64,000 nt of DNA from assembly GCA_018333995.1 (NCBI GenBank), contig JAGXSG010000003.1, positions 94,461 through 158,460 of the forward strand, written 5' to 3'. Positions 55,532 to 64,000 of this stretch are shown piece by piece (the first letter of the stretch is position 1; each line of letters begins with the position of its first letter). A program made the position numbers and the translations under genes. The stretch is from Clostridiales bacterium (GTDB taxonomy: Bacteria; Actinomycetota; Coriobacteriia; Anaerosomatales; SLCP01). The notes beneath the pieces are model-generated. The model had not been told where the DNA came from. It worked only from the letters and a program-made list of their open reading frames with translations, and ran no database searches.

Positions 55532-57298
55532 GTGTCGACAGCACTCTTGCGCGCACTGCGCTTCATGCACGCGTACCGGCTCACTGCCGCGCTTGCCGTC
55601 CTCACCGTCCTCGCGGCCTCAGGCGCGGGACTCGTTTCCCCGCAGATCGTACGCCTCATCATCGACCGCGGCATCGCCGAGGGTGACATGACCTTCATCG
55701 CGAAAGCCGCGGGCGGACTCGTGCTGGCGGCGCTCCTTGGCGGGATCGCTACATTCCTCCAAGGATTCCTCTCGGCCAAAGTGAGCCACGGAGTCGCGTT
55801 CGACATGCGTAACGCCATCTTCGAAAAGCTTCAGCGACTCTCGTTTTCCTACCACGACCGGGCAAGCACCGGTCAGCTCATCACCCGCGTGACGAGCGAC
55901 GTCGACCTTGTGCGCGAGTTTGTCGGCGGAGGCCTCGTGCAGGCGGTATCGGCGGTGCTCCTGCTCATCGGCGCGATCGTCCTCCTGCTCGCAATGGACA
56001 CCGTCCTCGCACTCATCGCTTTTCTCACCCTGCCCGCTACGCTCGCGGTTCTCCTGCTGTTCGTAAGGCGTCTCGGTCCGATGTTCCGGGAGTTCCAGGT
56101 GCGGCTCTCGGCGCTCAACACTGTGCTGCAAGAAAACGTCGCCGGCGTACGCGTGGTCCGGGCATTCGCGCAAGAGGAGCACGAGGCCACACGCTACCGC
56201 GCCGCCGATGATGCTCTCCTCGAACAGGCGCTCACTGTGCGCCGCACCGTCGCCGACGCCTTCCCGCTCCTGTTCAGCATCGGCACGATGGGTGTCGGAC
56301 TCGTCACCGTGGCCGGAGCGGCGCGCATTATCGATGGCTCGCTTACCGTAGGCGAGCTAGTCGCATTCACGAGCTACCTCTTCCTGCTCCTCCAGCCACT
56401 GTTCATTCTCGGCTTCGGAGCGCAGCAGATCGCCCGTGCGAGCGCGAGCGCCGAACGCCTCTTTGAAGTCCTCGATTCCCCTATTGACGTGGCCGAGAAA
56501 CCCGGCGCGCTCGTGCTGCCGGATCCGGTCGGGCGGATCGAGTTTCGCGACGTGCATCTGCGCTATCCGGGCGATACGCGCGAGACTCTCTCGGGGGTGA
56601 GCTTCTTCGCCGAACCGGACACGGTGGTAGCGATCGTGGGCGCGACCGGATCCGGGAAGACGAGTCTCGTAAACCTCGTTCCGCGCTTCTACGACGTCAC
56701 CGGCGGTGCGGTGCTCATCGACGGACGCGACGTGCGTGACGTGACGCTTGCGAGCCTGCGTAGCCGCATCGGCGTCGTCATGCAAGACTCGGTGCTCTTC
56801 TCGGGGTCGGTCCGGGACAACATCGCATACGGGCTGCCAACCGCAGATGACGCACGGATCGAAACCGCCGCGCGCGCGGCACAGGCGCACGCGTTCATCA
56901 CAGCGCTTCCGGACGGCTACCACACCCGCGTGGGGGAACGGGGCATCAAGCTTTCAGGCGGTCAGCGTCAGCGCATCGCGATTGCCCGTGCGCTCATGAT
57001 CGACCCGCGCATTCTCATCATGGACGACTCGACGTCGAGCGTAGACGCCGAGACGGAAGCCGCACTCCGCGCAAACTTGGACGAACTCATGGAGGGCCGC
57101 ACGGTCTTCGTGGTCGCTCAGCGGCTGTCCACGGTGCGCCGAGCCGACCTCATCGTCGTGCTCGAAAACGGTCGCGTCACGGAGACCGGCACCCACTCCG
57201 AACTCCTAGCGACGAGCTGCGCATACGCCGAGATCGCCGCGAGCCAGCTCGCAGGCGCCGAGCGAGCCGACCGCTCGGCAATGGCGGGTGATGCGTGA
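55532..57298 (+). CDS. ABC exporter half-transporter, degenerate-site subunit
   Basis: 588 residues: six-helix type I exporter domain, then an NBD with VAIVGATGSGKTSLVNLV (Walker A), KLSGGQRQRIAIARAL (signature) and ILIMDDSTSSVD (Walker B). The residue after the Walker-B Asp is Asp instead of the catalytic Glu, so one ATP site is degenerate, as in the heterodimeric exporters of the TM287/288 type. GTG start with GAGGAG upstream. Its TGA overlaps the next ATG by one base, so the two subunits are translationally coupled. Likely substrates are lipids or drugs. Confidence 0.92.
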   Translation: MSTALLRALRFMHAYRLTAALAVLTVLAASGAGLVSPQIVRLIIDRGIAEGDMTFIAKAAGGLVLAALLGGIATFLQGFLSAKVSHGVAFDMRNAIFEKLQRLSFSYHDRASTGQLITRVTSDVDLVREFVGGGLVQAVSAVLLLIGAIVLLLAMDTVLALIAFLTLPATLAVLLLFVRRLGPMFREFQVRLSALNTVLQENVAGVRVVRAFAQEEHEATRYRAADDALLEQALTVRRTVADAFPLLFSIGTMGVGLVTVAGAARIIDGSLTVGELVAFTSYLFLLLQPLFILGFGAQQIARASASAERLFEVLDSPIDVAEKPGALVLPDPVGRIEFRDVHLRYPGDTRETLSGVSFFAEPDTVVAIVGATGSGKTSLVNLVPRFYDVTGGAVLIDGRDVRDVTLASLRSRIGVVMQDSVLFSGSVRDNIAYGLPTADDARIETAARAAQAHAFITALPDGYHTRVGERGIKLSGGQRQRIAIARALMIDPRILIMDDSTSSVDAETEAALRANLDELMEGRTVFVVAQRLSTVRRADLIVVLENGRVTETGTHSELLATSCAYAEIAASQLAGAERADRSAMAGDA

Positions 57299-59085
57299 TG
57301 CCACACGGCACCTCGCTGCGCTCAATAGCCAAGTCCGAAAAGCCGCGCTCGACGCAGGAAGCGGTGCGCCGACTCCTGCGCTATCTTGTGCCGTACCGCC
57401 GCGACGCCGCGCTCTCAATCGTGTGGCTTGTCGTTGCATCCGCTGCGCTGGCCGCGCAACCGGGCCTTACCGGGCTGATTATCGATACCGCGCTCAACGC
57501 CGCCGAGACGGGCGGCGATGCCAGCGTACTCGCACTCCCTGGTGCGCTCTTGCTCGCGGCCGCGGCCGTCGGCTGGTGGGCACAGCGTGCACAGATCCTC
57601 CTGATGGGCGCCGCTGGACAGCGGGCGCTCTTCGACCTGCGCGAAGAGGTCTTCTCGACGGTACAGCGGCTCTCTGTGTCCTTCTTCGAAACGGTCGAGT
57701 CAGGCGACCTCATGAGCCGCCTCATCAACGATGTCGAGCAGGTCAACTCATTTCTTTCGCAGAGCTTCCGACGTGTGCTCGGAGCGGGCCTCGGACTCGT
57801 CGCGACCCTGACGGGCATGCTTATCGTCGACTGGCGGCTGGCACTCGCCACGCTCGTGGCCGTTCCGGTGATGCTCGGCACGACGCGCCTGTTTGGCACG
57901 ATCGCGCGGCGGGCCTTCCGTCGGCGCCAGGAGGCGATCGGTGACGTCTCTTCGACACTCGCCGAAGAGCTTGCGGGCATCCGCGTCGCGCAAGCGTTCA
58001 ACCGCACCGAGTCAGACCGCGGGATGTTCGCGGAGCGAAACGCCGCCAACCGCGACGCCAATATCGCCGCATCCGCGGTCTCCTCGGCGTTCCCTCCCAC
58101 ACTCGAGGTGATCTCAGCCACGGCAACGGCGATCGTCGCGACTGTTGGCGGCTGGCTCGCGTTGGGTGACCTCGTGACAATCGGCGTGGTCGTCGCGTTT
58201 TTTGGCTACTCGCGCTCGTTCTTCAACGCCATCAGCCAGCTCTCCAGCCTCTATGCCGAGACGCACTCCGCGCTCGCAGGAGCGGAGCGAGTGTTCGACC
58301 TGCTAGACACAGAGACGACCGTCGCCGACGCCCCGGACGCGCTTGTGCTCGGCCGCATAGCGGGGCGCATCGAGTTGCGCGGCGTGTGCTTCTCCTACGA
58401 CTCCGGCCCACAAGTGCTCCATGACATCGACCTGTTGGTGGAACCAGGTGCCACGGTCGCCATCGTGGGAGCGACTGGAGCGGGCAAGACGACCCTCGTA
58501 AATCTCGTACCCCGCTTCTACGACCCCACCTGCGGTTCCGTCTTGATCGACGGTCACGACGTACGCTCGGTCACAATGCGCTCGCTTCGCCGCAATCTCG
58601 GCATCGTACTGCAGGATCCCTTCCTGTTTGCCGGCACGATCGCCGAGAACATCCGCTACGGCAAGCATGGCGCCTCCGACGCCGAAGTTCAGGCGGCAGC
58701 CCGTGCCGCGCGAATACTCGATCTCGCCGATCGCCTCCCTGACGGGCTCAACACCGAGGTGACCGAGCGAGGCGGCACACTTTCGACAGGACAGCGGCAA
58801 CTGATCGCGTTCGCTCGCGCCATACTCGCCGATCCGGCCATCCTAATCCTCGACGAAGCGACTTCTTCGGTCGACACGCGCACAGAGACGCTCATCCAGT
58901 CGGCTCTCAGCGAACTCCTCACCGGGCGTACCGCGCTCATCATCGCTCACCGCCTGTCCACCGTGCGCGACGCGGACCGGATCATCGTGATCGACAGCGG
59001 CGCCATCGTCGAAGACGGCACGTATACCGACCTCCTCGCGTTAGACGGTGTCTTCGCGCGTCTCCATCGGAGCCAGTTCAGCTGA
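57298..59085 (+). CDS. ABC exporter half-transporter, canonical-site subunit
   Basis: 595 residues, same architecture as its upstream partner. NBD motifs are VAIVGATGAGKTTLVNLV, the altered signature TLSTGQRQLIAFARAI (LSTGQ) and ILILDEATSSVD with catalytic Glu, then LIIAHRLSTVRD (switch His). This supplies the Glu missing in the partner, while its signature loop is non-standard, the usual complementary asymmetry of a heterodimer. ATG at 57298 is preferred over the overlapping GTG at 57295. A weak hairpin follows, then a PadR regulator gene. Confidence 0.92.
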   Translation: MPHGTSLRSIAKSEKPRSTQEAVRRLLRYLVPYRRDAALSIVWLVVASAALAAQPGLTGLIIDTALNAAETGGDASVLALPGALLLAAAAVGWWAQRAQILLMGAAGQRALFDLREEVFSTVQRLSVSFFETVESGDLMSRLINDVEQVNSFLSQSFRRVLGAGLGLVATLTGMLIVDWRLALATLVAVPVMLGTTRLFGTIARRAFRRRQEAIGDVSSTLAEELAGIRVAQAFNRTESDRGMFAERNAANRDANIAASAVSSAFPPTLEVISATATAIVATVGGWLALGDLVTIGVVVAFFGYSRSFFNAISQLSSLYAETHSALAGAERVFDLLDTETTVADAPDALVLGRIAGRIELRGVCFSYDSGPQVLHDIDLLVEPGATVAIVGATGAGKTTLVNLVPRFYDPTCGSVLIDGHDVRSVTMRSLRRNLGIVLQDPFLFAGTIAENIRYGKHGASDAEVQAAARAARILDLADRLPDGLNTEVTERGGTLSTGQRQLIAFARAILADPAILILDEATSSVDTRTETLIQSALSELLTGRTALIIAHRLSTVRDADRIIVIDSGAIVEDGTYTDLLALDGVFARLHRSQFS

Positions 59086-59092
59086 TAATGAG

Positions 59093-59113
59093 ACCTCGAT
59101 TCATGATTGAGGT
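59093..59113 (+). terminator. weak hairpin after the ABC exporter genes
   Basis: An 8-bp stem with one G-T pair around a 5-base loop, 8 bases after the stop codon. It is AT-rich compared with its surroundings, without a clear T run. Confidence 0.35.
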
Positions 59114-59203
59114 TCTGTTATGCCGTCTCACCAGGGGTTATATCCCAAACCCTCAAGTACCACTTGATCTAGACTCATCATCCTAACCCCTAGTTTTAGC
59201 CAC

Positions 59204-59246
59204 TTGCATCCCTATACGTTCTGTCCTATACTTGCGTTGTCCTATA
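59204..59246 (+). promoter_or_regulatory. padR-family gene promoter with three CCTATA repeats
   Basis: -35 TTGCAT (59204-59209) and -10 TATACT (59227-59232) are 17 bases apart, a good sigma-70 promoter. CCTATA occurs at 59211, 59225 and 59241 across and after the promoter, one and a half helical turns apart. They may be sites for the encoded regulator. Confidence 0.55.
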
Positions 59247-59268
59247 TGGCGTTACGGCGGGACGAACC

Positions 59269-59898
59269 ATGTCGCTCGAATACGCGATCCTCGGATTCCT
59301 CCGTGAGCGGCCCATGACCGGCTACGAGCTCAAGACCGCCTGCTTCGACGTGTCCGCCTCCCACTTCTGGACGGCTGACCAGTCGCAGATCTACCGCACC
59401 CTCGACCGGCTGGAAGACCGTGCTCAGGTCTCAGTCAAACGGCAGCGCCAGCGCTCACGGCCCGACCGGCTTATCTACTCGATCACCGCCAGCGGCGCCC
59501 GCGATCTCGACACTTGGATCACGCGAGCAGAGCCTCCCCCTCCCGTCCGCGACCCTTTCCTTGTCCGGCTCCGCTTCGCAGAGCATCTCACCGAAGCGGA
59601 CCTGCTTGGCGTATTGCACGCCCGCCGGGAAACCCTGCAGCAGCGTCTCGAAACGCTAAGGAAACGCGCGAGCGCCTCAACCGTTCATGGTCCCCACGAG
59701 CCTGTTGGCCACGCGTCGGTCCTCAGCCGCTTGTCACTCGACGCCGCAATGGCGCGTCTTAGAGCCGAGATCGACTGGATCGACGATTCGGTCGAGATGC
59801 TCGCTACTACGTTCGAACAGGAACGAGTGCTCGAGCCGGGCGCACAGGGCCGCTTGTTCGCACCCAAGACCAGCACGCCGGAAGGAGGAGCGCGATGA
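59269..59898 (+). CDS. PadR family transcriptional regulator
   Basis: 209 residues. N-terminal winged helix typical of PadR: LEYAILGFLRERPMTGYELKTACFDVSASHFWTADQSQIYRTLDRLEDRAQVS, then RLIYSITASGARDLDTWI. The C-terminal half is helical (PadR_C, ADLLGVLHARRETLQQRLETLRK) and dimerises. It often controls nearby exporters, and the ABC pair is just upstream. Its stop overlaps the downstream flavoprotein start by four bases. Confidence 0.9.
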   Translation: MSLEYAILGFLRERPMTGYELKTACFDVSASHFWTADQSQIYRTLDRLEDRAQVSVKRQRQRSRPDRLIYSITASGARDLDTWITRAEPPPPVRDPFLVRLRFAEHLTEADLLGVLHARRETLQQRLETLRKRASASTVHGPHEPVGHASVLSRLSLDAAMARLRAEIDWIDDSVEMLATTFEQERVLEPGAQGRLFAPKTSTPEGGAR

Positions 59899-60503
59899 AG
59901 ATCATCGCAATCGACACAAGCAGGCGACGGGGCGCCGTGAGCCGCTCGGTCGAGACTGCCGCTACGGCGGCAGAGGCCGCAGGGGCCGTGGTGGAACGGG
60001 TGCGCCTTGCGGAACTCGACATTCGCACGTGCACTGGGTGCGGGATGTGCAAGGTCGCCGGATGGTGCAAGATCGAAGACGACCTGAGACACCTCGCGTT
60101 ACTTATAGACTCCGCCCAGGGTGTGATCATCGGCACTCCATCGTACTTCCGGAGGCCCGAAGAAGTGACATCGGCCCTGCTCGACCGTATTGGCCGCTAC
60201 TTCGCCGATTCTGGACAATTGCGACTCCCAGGGATGAGCCCGCGGGAGATCGCGCCACGCCCCGTGGCCGCAAATACCCGGCGGGCGGTCATCATCACCG
60301 CGTGTTCAGCGCCCGAGCCGCTCGCGACGTTCTTCGGTTACACCACAGGCCCGGTGCGTCACCTGCGCGGCGCATTAGGCGCCGGCGGCATTCGGACCAT
60401 CGGTTCACTCGCCGTCACGGGCACATGGCGTCAAGCCAAGACACCGGAACCGGAACGCGATACCGCGCGTTCGCTAGGACGGATTCTCGCGGGAAAGATC
60501 TAA
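59895..60503 (+). CDS. iron-sulfur flavoprotein / NAD(P)H-dependent FMN reductase family
   Basis: 202 residues of flavodoxin fold. MKIIAIDTSRRRGAVSRSV is the phosphate loop, and RTCTGCGMCKVAGWC a CX2CX2CX5C cluster motif. GVIIGTPSYFRRPEEVTSALLDRIG is the second flavin segment. Similar in plan to the product at 10704-11285. Overlap with the PadR gene suggests it is part of that regulon; it may detoxify the inducer. Confidence 0.82.
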   Translation: MKIIAIDTSRRRGAVSRSVETAATAAEAAGAVVERVRLAELDIRTCTGCGMCKVAGWCKIEDDLRHLALLIDSAQGVIIGTPSYFRRPEEVTSALLDRIGRYFADSGQLRLPGMSPREIAPRPVAANTRRAVIITACSAPEPLATFFGYTTGPVRHLRGALGAGGIRTIGSLAVTGTWRQAKTPEPERDTARSLGRILAGKI

Positions 60504-60543
60504 GACGCCGCACACCGATCCTCGAGCATGCCCGGTCCCACTA

Positions 60544-61728
60544 CTACCGCTCGAGCAGCATCTCCATGACACTGTGCCCAGGATCAACGACAAGACCTGT
60601 CTCGCCAGCCGCGAACTCATCGTACGTATTGGCCGCAACTCGCTTCACACCCGGGCCCCATAGCACGAACGGGACTGGCTCACCCACGTGAGTTTTGATC
60701 TCAATTGGCGTGGGATGATCAGGCATCGCAAGGATGCGCAGGTCACCGTTGGCGCTTGCCATGACGCGGCTGACGATCTTTGCGTCGATCGCCTCAATCG
60801 CGGCTATCTTGGCGGCGGCATCGCCAGCATGTCCCGCCTCATCCGGCGACTCGACGTGGACCACCACCAGGTCGTGTGAGTCGAGCGCCAGGAGCGCGCC
60901 TTCCGCCTGCGCGGCGTAGTCTGTGTCGGGGCCGTCCGTCACGCCGACGATCGCGAGCCGCTCGATGCCGAGAAGAACCGCGAGTCCGTTGAGCAGGTCG
61001 ACACCGGAAGTCATGGCGGCGCGCACGCCGTAGCGCGCAGAGAAGGACGCGAGCCCAGCCGGCGCCTCACCAGGCCAGAACGGCCAGACATCCGTAGGCG
61101 CGAGACCCTGTTCGGCTCGCCGCGCCCTGACCGCGCTAGCGGCGACCACCGGACGGGCGCGCTCCATGTAGTCGATCACGAGTTCAGCACCCGCTCCGGC
61201 AGGCGCATGGTCGGCCCAGGGTTTGTCCGAGATGTCGTGGGGCGGAGTGTAGCGGCACGCCAGCAACTCCTTGTGCCCTTTGACCACGAGGATGTGCCGG
61301 TAAGCGATCCCAGGATACAAACGGGTGACGCCGTCATCGAGCACGGCCGCGATCTCTCCAACGAGCTCGCGCGAGTCACACGTGGGAATGTGGCCCGCCG
61401 AGTAGCTCGCCATAAGGCCATCATCGAGTGTCACAAGGTTGAGACGCAGCGCCACCTCATCCGGCGCGAGATTGATGCCCATACTCGCAGCCTCGATCGC
61501 ACCGCGTCCCACATAGTTTGAGATCGGATCGTAGCCAAGGATCGACGTGCACGCAGCCGACGACGACGGCTCCGCTCCTTCTGGCACCGTCTGCGCAAGC
61601 CCCACAGCGCCTTCTCGGCAAAGCCGGTCAAGGTGCGGCGTCGAGGCGGCCTGAAGACTCGTCCGTCCGCCGTACTCGGGCATCGGCCAGCCCGCGGCGC
61701 CATCCAAAATGATCACGCAGTACCGCAC
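60544..61728 (-). CDS. ApgM-type cofactor-independent phosphoglycerate mutase / putative homoserine kinase
   Basis: 394 residues of the alkaline-phosphatase-like superfamily. CVIILDGAAGWPMPEYGGRT holds metal-binding Asp, AEPSSSAACTSILGYDP the catalytic Ser, and VVVHVESPDEAGHAGD, MPDHPTPIEIKTHVGEPVPFVLWGPG the remaining metal ligands. The family (COG3635) covers archaeal-type phosphoglycerate mutase and proteins proposed as homoserine kinase. Its position near threonine synthase supports the latter here (inference). Confidence 0.88.
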   Translation of the reverse strand: MRYCVIILDGAAGWPMPEYGGRTSLQAASTPHLDRLCREGAVGLAQTVPEGAEPSSSAACTSILGYDPISNYVGRGAIEAASMGINLAPDEVALRLNLVTLDDGLMASYSAGHIPTCDSRELVGEIAAVLDDGVTRLYPGIAYRHILVVKGHKELLACRYTPPHDISDKPWADHAPAGAGAELVIDYMERARPVVAASAVRARRAEQGLAPTDVWPFWPGEAPAGLASFSARYGVRAAMTSGVDLLNGLAVLLGIERLAIVGVTDGPDTDYAAQAEGALLALDSHDLVVVHVESPDEAGHAGDAAAKIAAIEAIDAKIVSRVMASANGDLRILAMPDHPTPIEIKTHVGEPVPFVLWGPGVKRVAANTYDEFAAGETGLVVDPGHSVMEMLLER

Positions 61729-61848
61729 ACGTATCCCTCCCCGCTCGGGTACGAATCAAAGCGTACACCATCGTCCTGACATCGCGCGCGGTCCGCGACA
61801 CCGGAACCCGCAACCGCTAGACCGCCGCCAGCCACATGGAGGACCCGC

Positions 61849-62388
61849 ATGACCGCTGATACCGCCAGTGAACCGGTTCTCACCGGTGCCCGCGTCACGC
61901 TTCGCCCTGCGACCGCGACCGATGCGGGTCTCCTCTCGGCGGCCATCGCCACCGACGAAACCACATCACCCTGGTGGGGAACGGATCCCGACAAGGTGAG
62001 ACGCTGGCTTACCGAGGATGGTTCTCACGTCTTCGCCATCGTGTTCGCTGACACGCTCGCCGGTGTGATCATGTACACCGAAGAAAACGACCCCGACTAC
62101 CGCTTCGCCGCGATCGACATCGCCGTGCTTTCGCCCTACTCGGGCCGAGGCCTCGGCCCGGACGCGCTTCGCACGCTCGCACGCTACCTGTTTGAGACAC
62201 GCGGCCATCACCGTATCCAGATCGATCCGACCGCCAAGAACGCGCGTGCCATCCGTGCATATGCGAAGGTCGGGTTCCAGCCGGTTGGCATCTTGCGACG
62301 TTACGAGAAAAGCCCCGACGGCGAATGGCGCGACGGACTTCTGATGGACCTTCTCGCCGAGGATCTCACCGGCGAGTTCTCGGAGTAG
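61849..62388 (+). CDS. GNAT family N-acetyltransferase
   Basis: 179 residues. TGARVTLRPATATDAGLLSAAIATDETTSPWWG opens it, AAIDIAVLSPYSGRGLGPDALRTLARYLFETRGHHRIQIDPTAKNARAIRAYAKVGFQPVG is the acetyl-CoA binding core with RGLG, and GEWRDGLLMDLL ends it. It resembles RimJ/RimL and aminoglycoside 6'-acetyltransferase-like members; the substrate is unknown. Confidence 0.85.
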   Translation: MTADTASEPVLTGARVTLRPATATDAGLLSAAIATDETTSPWWGTDPDKVRRWLTEDGSHVFAIVFADTLAGVIMYTEENDPDYRFAAIDIAVLSPYSGRGLGPDALRTLARYLFETRGHHRIQIDPTAKNARAIRAYAKVGFQPVGILRRYEKSPDGEWRDGLLMDLLAEDLTGEFSE

Positions 62389-62453
62389 ACACCACGCCAG
62401 CCTGGCCGAGCCACCAGTGCCCAACCCGCCAGGCTCTCAGGTATCATGCTCGC

Positions 62454-63998
62454 ATGAGACGAGAGACAACGTACCACGACACCCGCGGCGCAGACACGTC
62501 GCACCCCGCCTTTACCGACGTCATCGTCGCCGGCATCGCGCCCGGAGGCGGTCTGTACATCCCCGACGAGCTGCCCGCGCTCACCCTCGACGAGATTCTC
62601 GTCATGGCCCAGTGGCCATACCGGCAGCGTGCGGCCGCGATCTTCTCACGCCTTGGTGTCGATCTGCCAAGCGAGCGCATCGAAGCGCTCATGAGCGAAG
62701 CGTACGGCCGCCAGTGGGCAGACCCGCGCATCGCGCCGGTAGTCGAGGTCCGCCCCGACATCCACGTGCTCGAGCTCTGGCACGGCCCAACAAGCGCCTT
62801 CAAAGACATGGCGCTCCAGTGCATGCCGCTGTTCTTCTCGGAGGCCATCTCGATCAAGCAGTCCCGCAACACGCTCGATGAAGACTTCCTCGTGCTCGTG
62901 GCCACCTCAGGCGACACCGGCAAGGCGGCGCTCGAAGGGTTTGCCAACCGGCCGCACACCAAGATCGCCGTCTTCTACCCCCAAGGCGGTGTCTCAGACA
63001 TCCAGCGCGCCCAAATGGTGACCCAGCACGGGAGCAACGTCGCTGTTTTTGGTGCCCGCGGCAACTTCGACGACTGCCAGACCGCCGTCAAGAACGCGTT
63101 CTCGAACGCGACGTTCGCCGCCGATCTTCGCAATCGCCATCGCCTCCGCCTCTCCTCGGCAAACTCGATCAACTGGGGACGGTTGCTCCCGCAGATCGCC
63201 TACTACGCGAGCGCGTACGCAGACATGGTCGCATCCGGCGGCGTGATCGCGGGCCGCGAGATCGACGTATGCGTACCCACCGGGAACTTTGGCAACATCC
63301 TCGGCGCGTATTACGCGAAACGCATCGGCGTGCCGCTTGGACGTCTCGTGTGCGCCAGCAACGAGAACAACGTGCTCACCGACTTCATCGCCACCGGTGC
63401 CTACGACATCTCCGGACGCGATTTCGTCACCACGCCGAGTCCGAGCATGGACATCCTCGTGTCGAGCAACCTCGAGCGCCAGATCTACGAGCTCACCCGC
63501 GACCCGGAGCGCATCACCGGGTGGATGACATCGCTTCGAGAAACCGGACGCTTCCAGGTCGACCGTGAGACGCACCGCGCGCTGCGAGAACACTTCAGCG
63601 GCGACTACGTGACCAACGACGAGTCTCTCGCCACCATCCGCCGCGTGTGGGAGGAGCACGCCTACCTGCTCGACCCGCACACGGCCGTGGCGTGGGAGGT
63701 CGCCGAGCGGCAGCGCGCCGACAACCCCATGCTCGTGGTATCCACCGCTCACTGGGCGAAGTTCGGCGCTGACGTCTACCGCGCGCTCGCCGGGCTCGCC
63801 TGCGCAGATGCCCTGCCGCCTGCTGTCGCCCAGCTTTCAGGCGTCGAGATCCTCGCCGAGGTACAGGCGCTCGCGCCCGCGAGCGCCTGTGTCCCGCAGA
63901 CACTCGCGGCGCTCAGTGGGGCGACCGAACGCTTCAGCACCGTGGTCGACGCGAGCCGCGAAGGCATCGAGCGCGCGATTAGTGAGTGGCTCGGCTAG
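62454..63998 (+). CDS. thrC: threonine synthase
   Basis: 514 residues, of the larger bacterial/yeast type. YHDTRGADTSHPAFTDVIVAGIAPGGGLYIPDELP is the N-terminal signature. PLP lysine is K117 in HGPTSAFKDMALQ, phosphate-binding VATSGDTGKAALEG, then NSINWGRLLPQIAYY and VPTGNFGNILGAYYAKRIG. It converts O-phosphohomoserine to threonine. ATG at 62454 gives the normal N-terminus. Stop at 63996-63998, two bases from the window end. Confidence 0.95.
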   Translation: MRRETTYHDTRGADTSHPAFTDVIVAGIAPGGGLYIPDELPALTLDEILVMAQWPYRQRAAAIFSRLGVDLPSERIEALMSEAYGRQWADPRIAPVVEVRPDIHVLELWHGPTSAFKDMALQCMPLFFSEAISIKQSRNTLDEDFLVLVATSGDTGKAALEGFANRPHTKIAVFYPQGGVSDIQRAQMVTQHGSNVAVFGARGNFDDCQTAVKNAFSNATFAADLRNRHRLRLSSANSINWGRLLPQIAYYASAYADMVASGGVIAGREIDVCVPTGNFGNILGAYYAKRIGVPLGRLVCASNENNVLTDFIATGAYDISGRDFVTTPSPSMDILVSSNLERQIYELTRDPERITGWMTSLRETGRFQVDRETHRALREHFSGDYVTNDESLATIRRVWEEHAYLLDPHTAVAWEVAERQRADNPMLVVSTAHWAKFGADVYRALAGLACADALPPAVAQLSGVEILAEVQALAPASACVPQTLAALSGATERFSTVVDASREGIERAISEWLG

Positions 63999-64000
63999 CG

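Overview
The window is high-GC DNA with densely packed genes, short gaps and many 4-bp ATGA/GTGA overlaps. Several features point to an anaerobic actinobacterium: a DUF2469 protein beside ligA, cell-wall-binding-repeat-2 (CWB2) surface proteins, a tungsten-type aldehyde:ferredoxin oxidoreductase, MetV/MetF and a corrinoid methionine synthase, a periplasmic NiFe hydrogenase, multiheme c-type cytochromes and a selenoprotein. My best guess is a Coriobacteriia-related lineage of the OPB41/Anaerosomatales kind. This is inference, because the window carries no rRNA or other phylogenetic marker. I found no tRNA, rRNA, CRISPR array, insertion sequence or prophage.

Layout. 1-1740 (minus): a LeuC-like dehydratase, cut by the window edge, and a NifV-like homocitrate synthase. 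1921-12176: housekeeping and mixed genes (AcuC-like deacetylase, RlmKL, surface protein, NYN protein, DegV, two redox proteins) plus a peroxiredoxin-glutaredoxin fusion in which an in-frame TGA stands at the peroxidatic cysteine position. 12410-17564: a cyclic-2,3-diphosphoglycerate-synthetase-like GTPase with carbamate kinase, then NAD salvage genes pncB and pncA. 17947-32113 (all minus): the exported and electron-transfer block. In transcription order this is a 20-heme cytochrome, a TPR membrane protein, an NHL-propeller membrane protein, a promoter with a perfect palindrome at the expected start site, hydrogenase small and large subunits, a hexaheme cytochrome, a terminator, a P-loop-less ATPase-like protein, a TPR protein and a CWB2 surface protein.

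32246-37305 (minus): gatC-gatA-histidine kinase-gatB. 37574-44881: MFS transporter, ligA, DUF2469, a ferritin-like/GGDEF fusion, lipA and lpdA. 45057-48467: AOR-MoaD-ThiF operon with a convergent ArsR-type regulator. 48661-52636 (minus): metH-metV-metF methyl-branch operon. 52730-60503: metal-binding exported protein, two-CW protein, EamA exporter, heterodimeric ABC exporter, PadR regulator and iron-sulfur flavoprotein. 60544-63998: an ApgM-type phosphomutase or putative homoserine kinase, a GNAT acetyltransferase and threonine synthase.

How the genes may work together. The hydrogenase lacks a cytochrome b partner and is followed directly by a hexaheme cytochrome, with the 20-heme cytochrome, TPR and NHL proteins upstream. 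This suggests that electrons from H2 pass into a heme network outside the membrane. AOR with its own MoaD/ThiF pair, MetVF/MetH, LipA/Lpd and the flavoproteins fit low-potential anaerobic carbon metabolism. The selenoprotein peroxiredoxin would give peroxide defence. The strongest candidates for something undescribed are the Sec-peroxiredoxin-glutaredoxin, the hydrogenase-cytochrome module (large subunit without C-terminal propeptide and with a large insertion) and the ferritin-like diguanylate cyclase.
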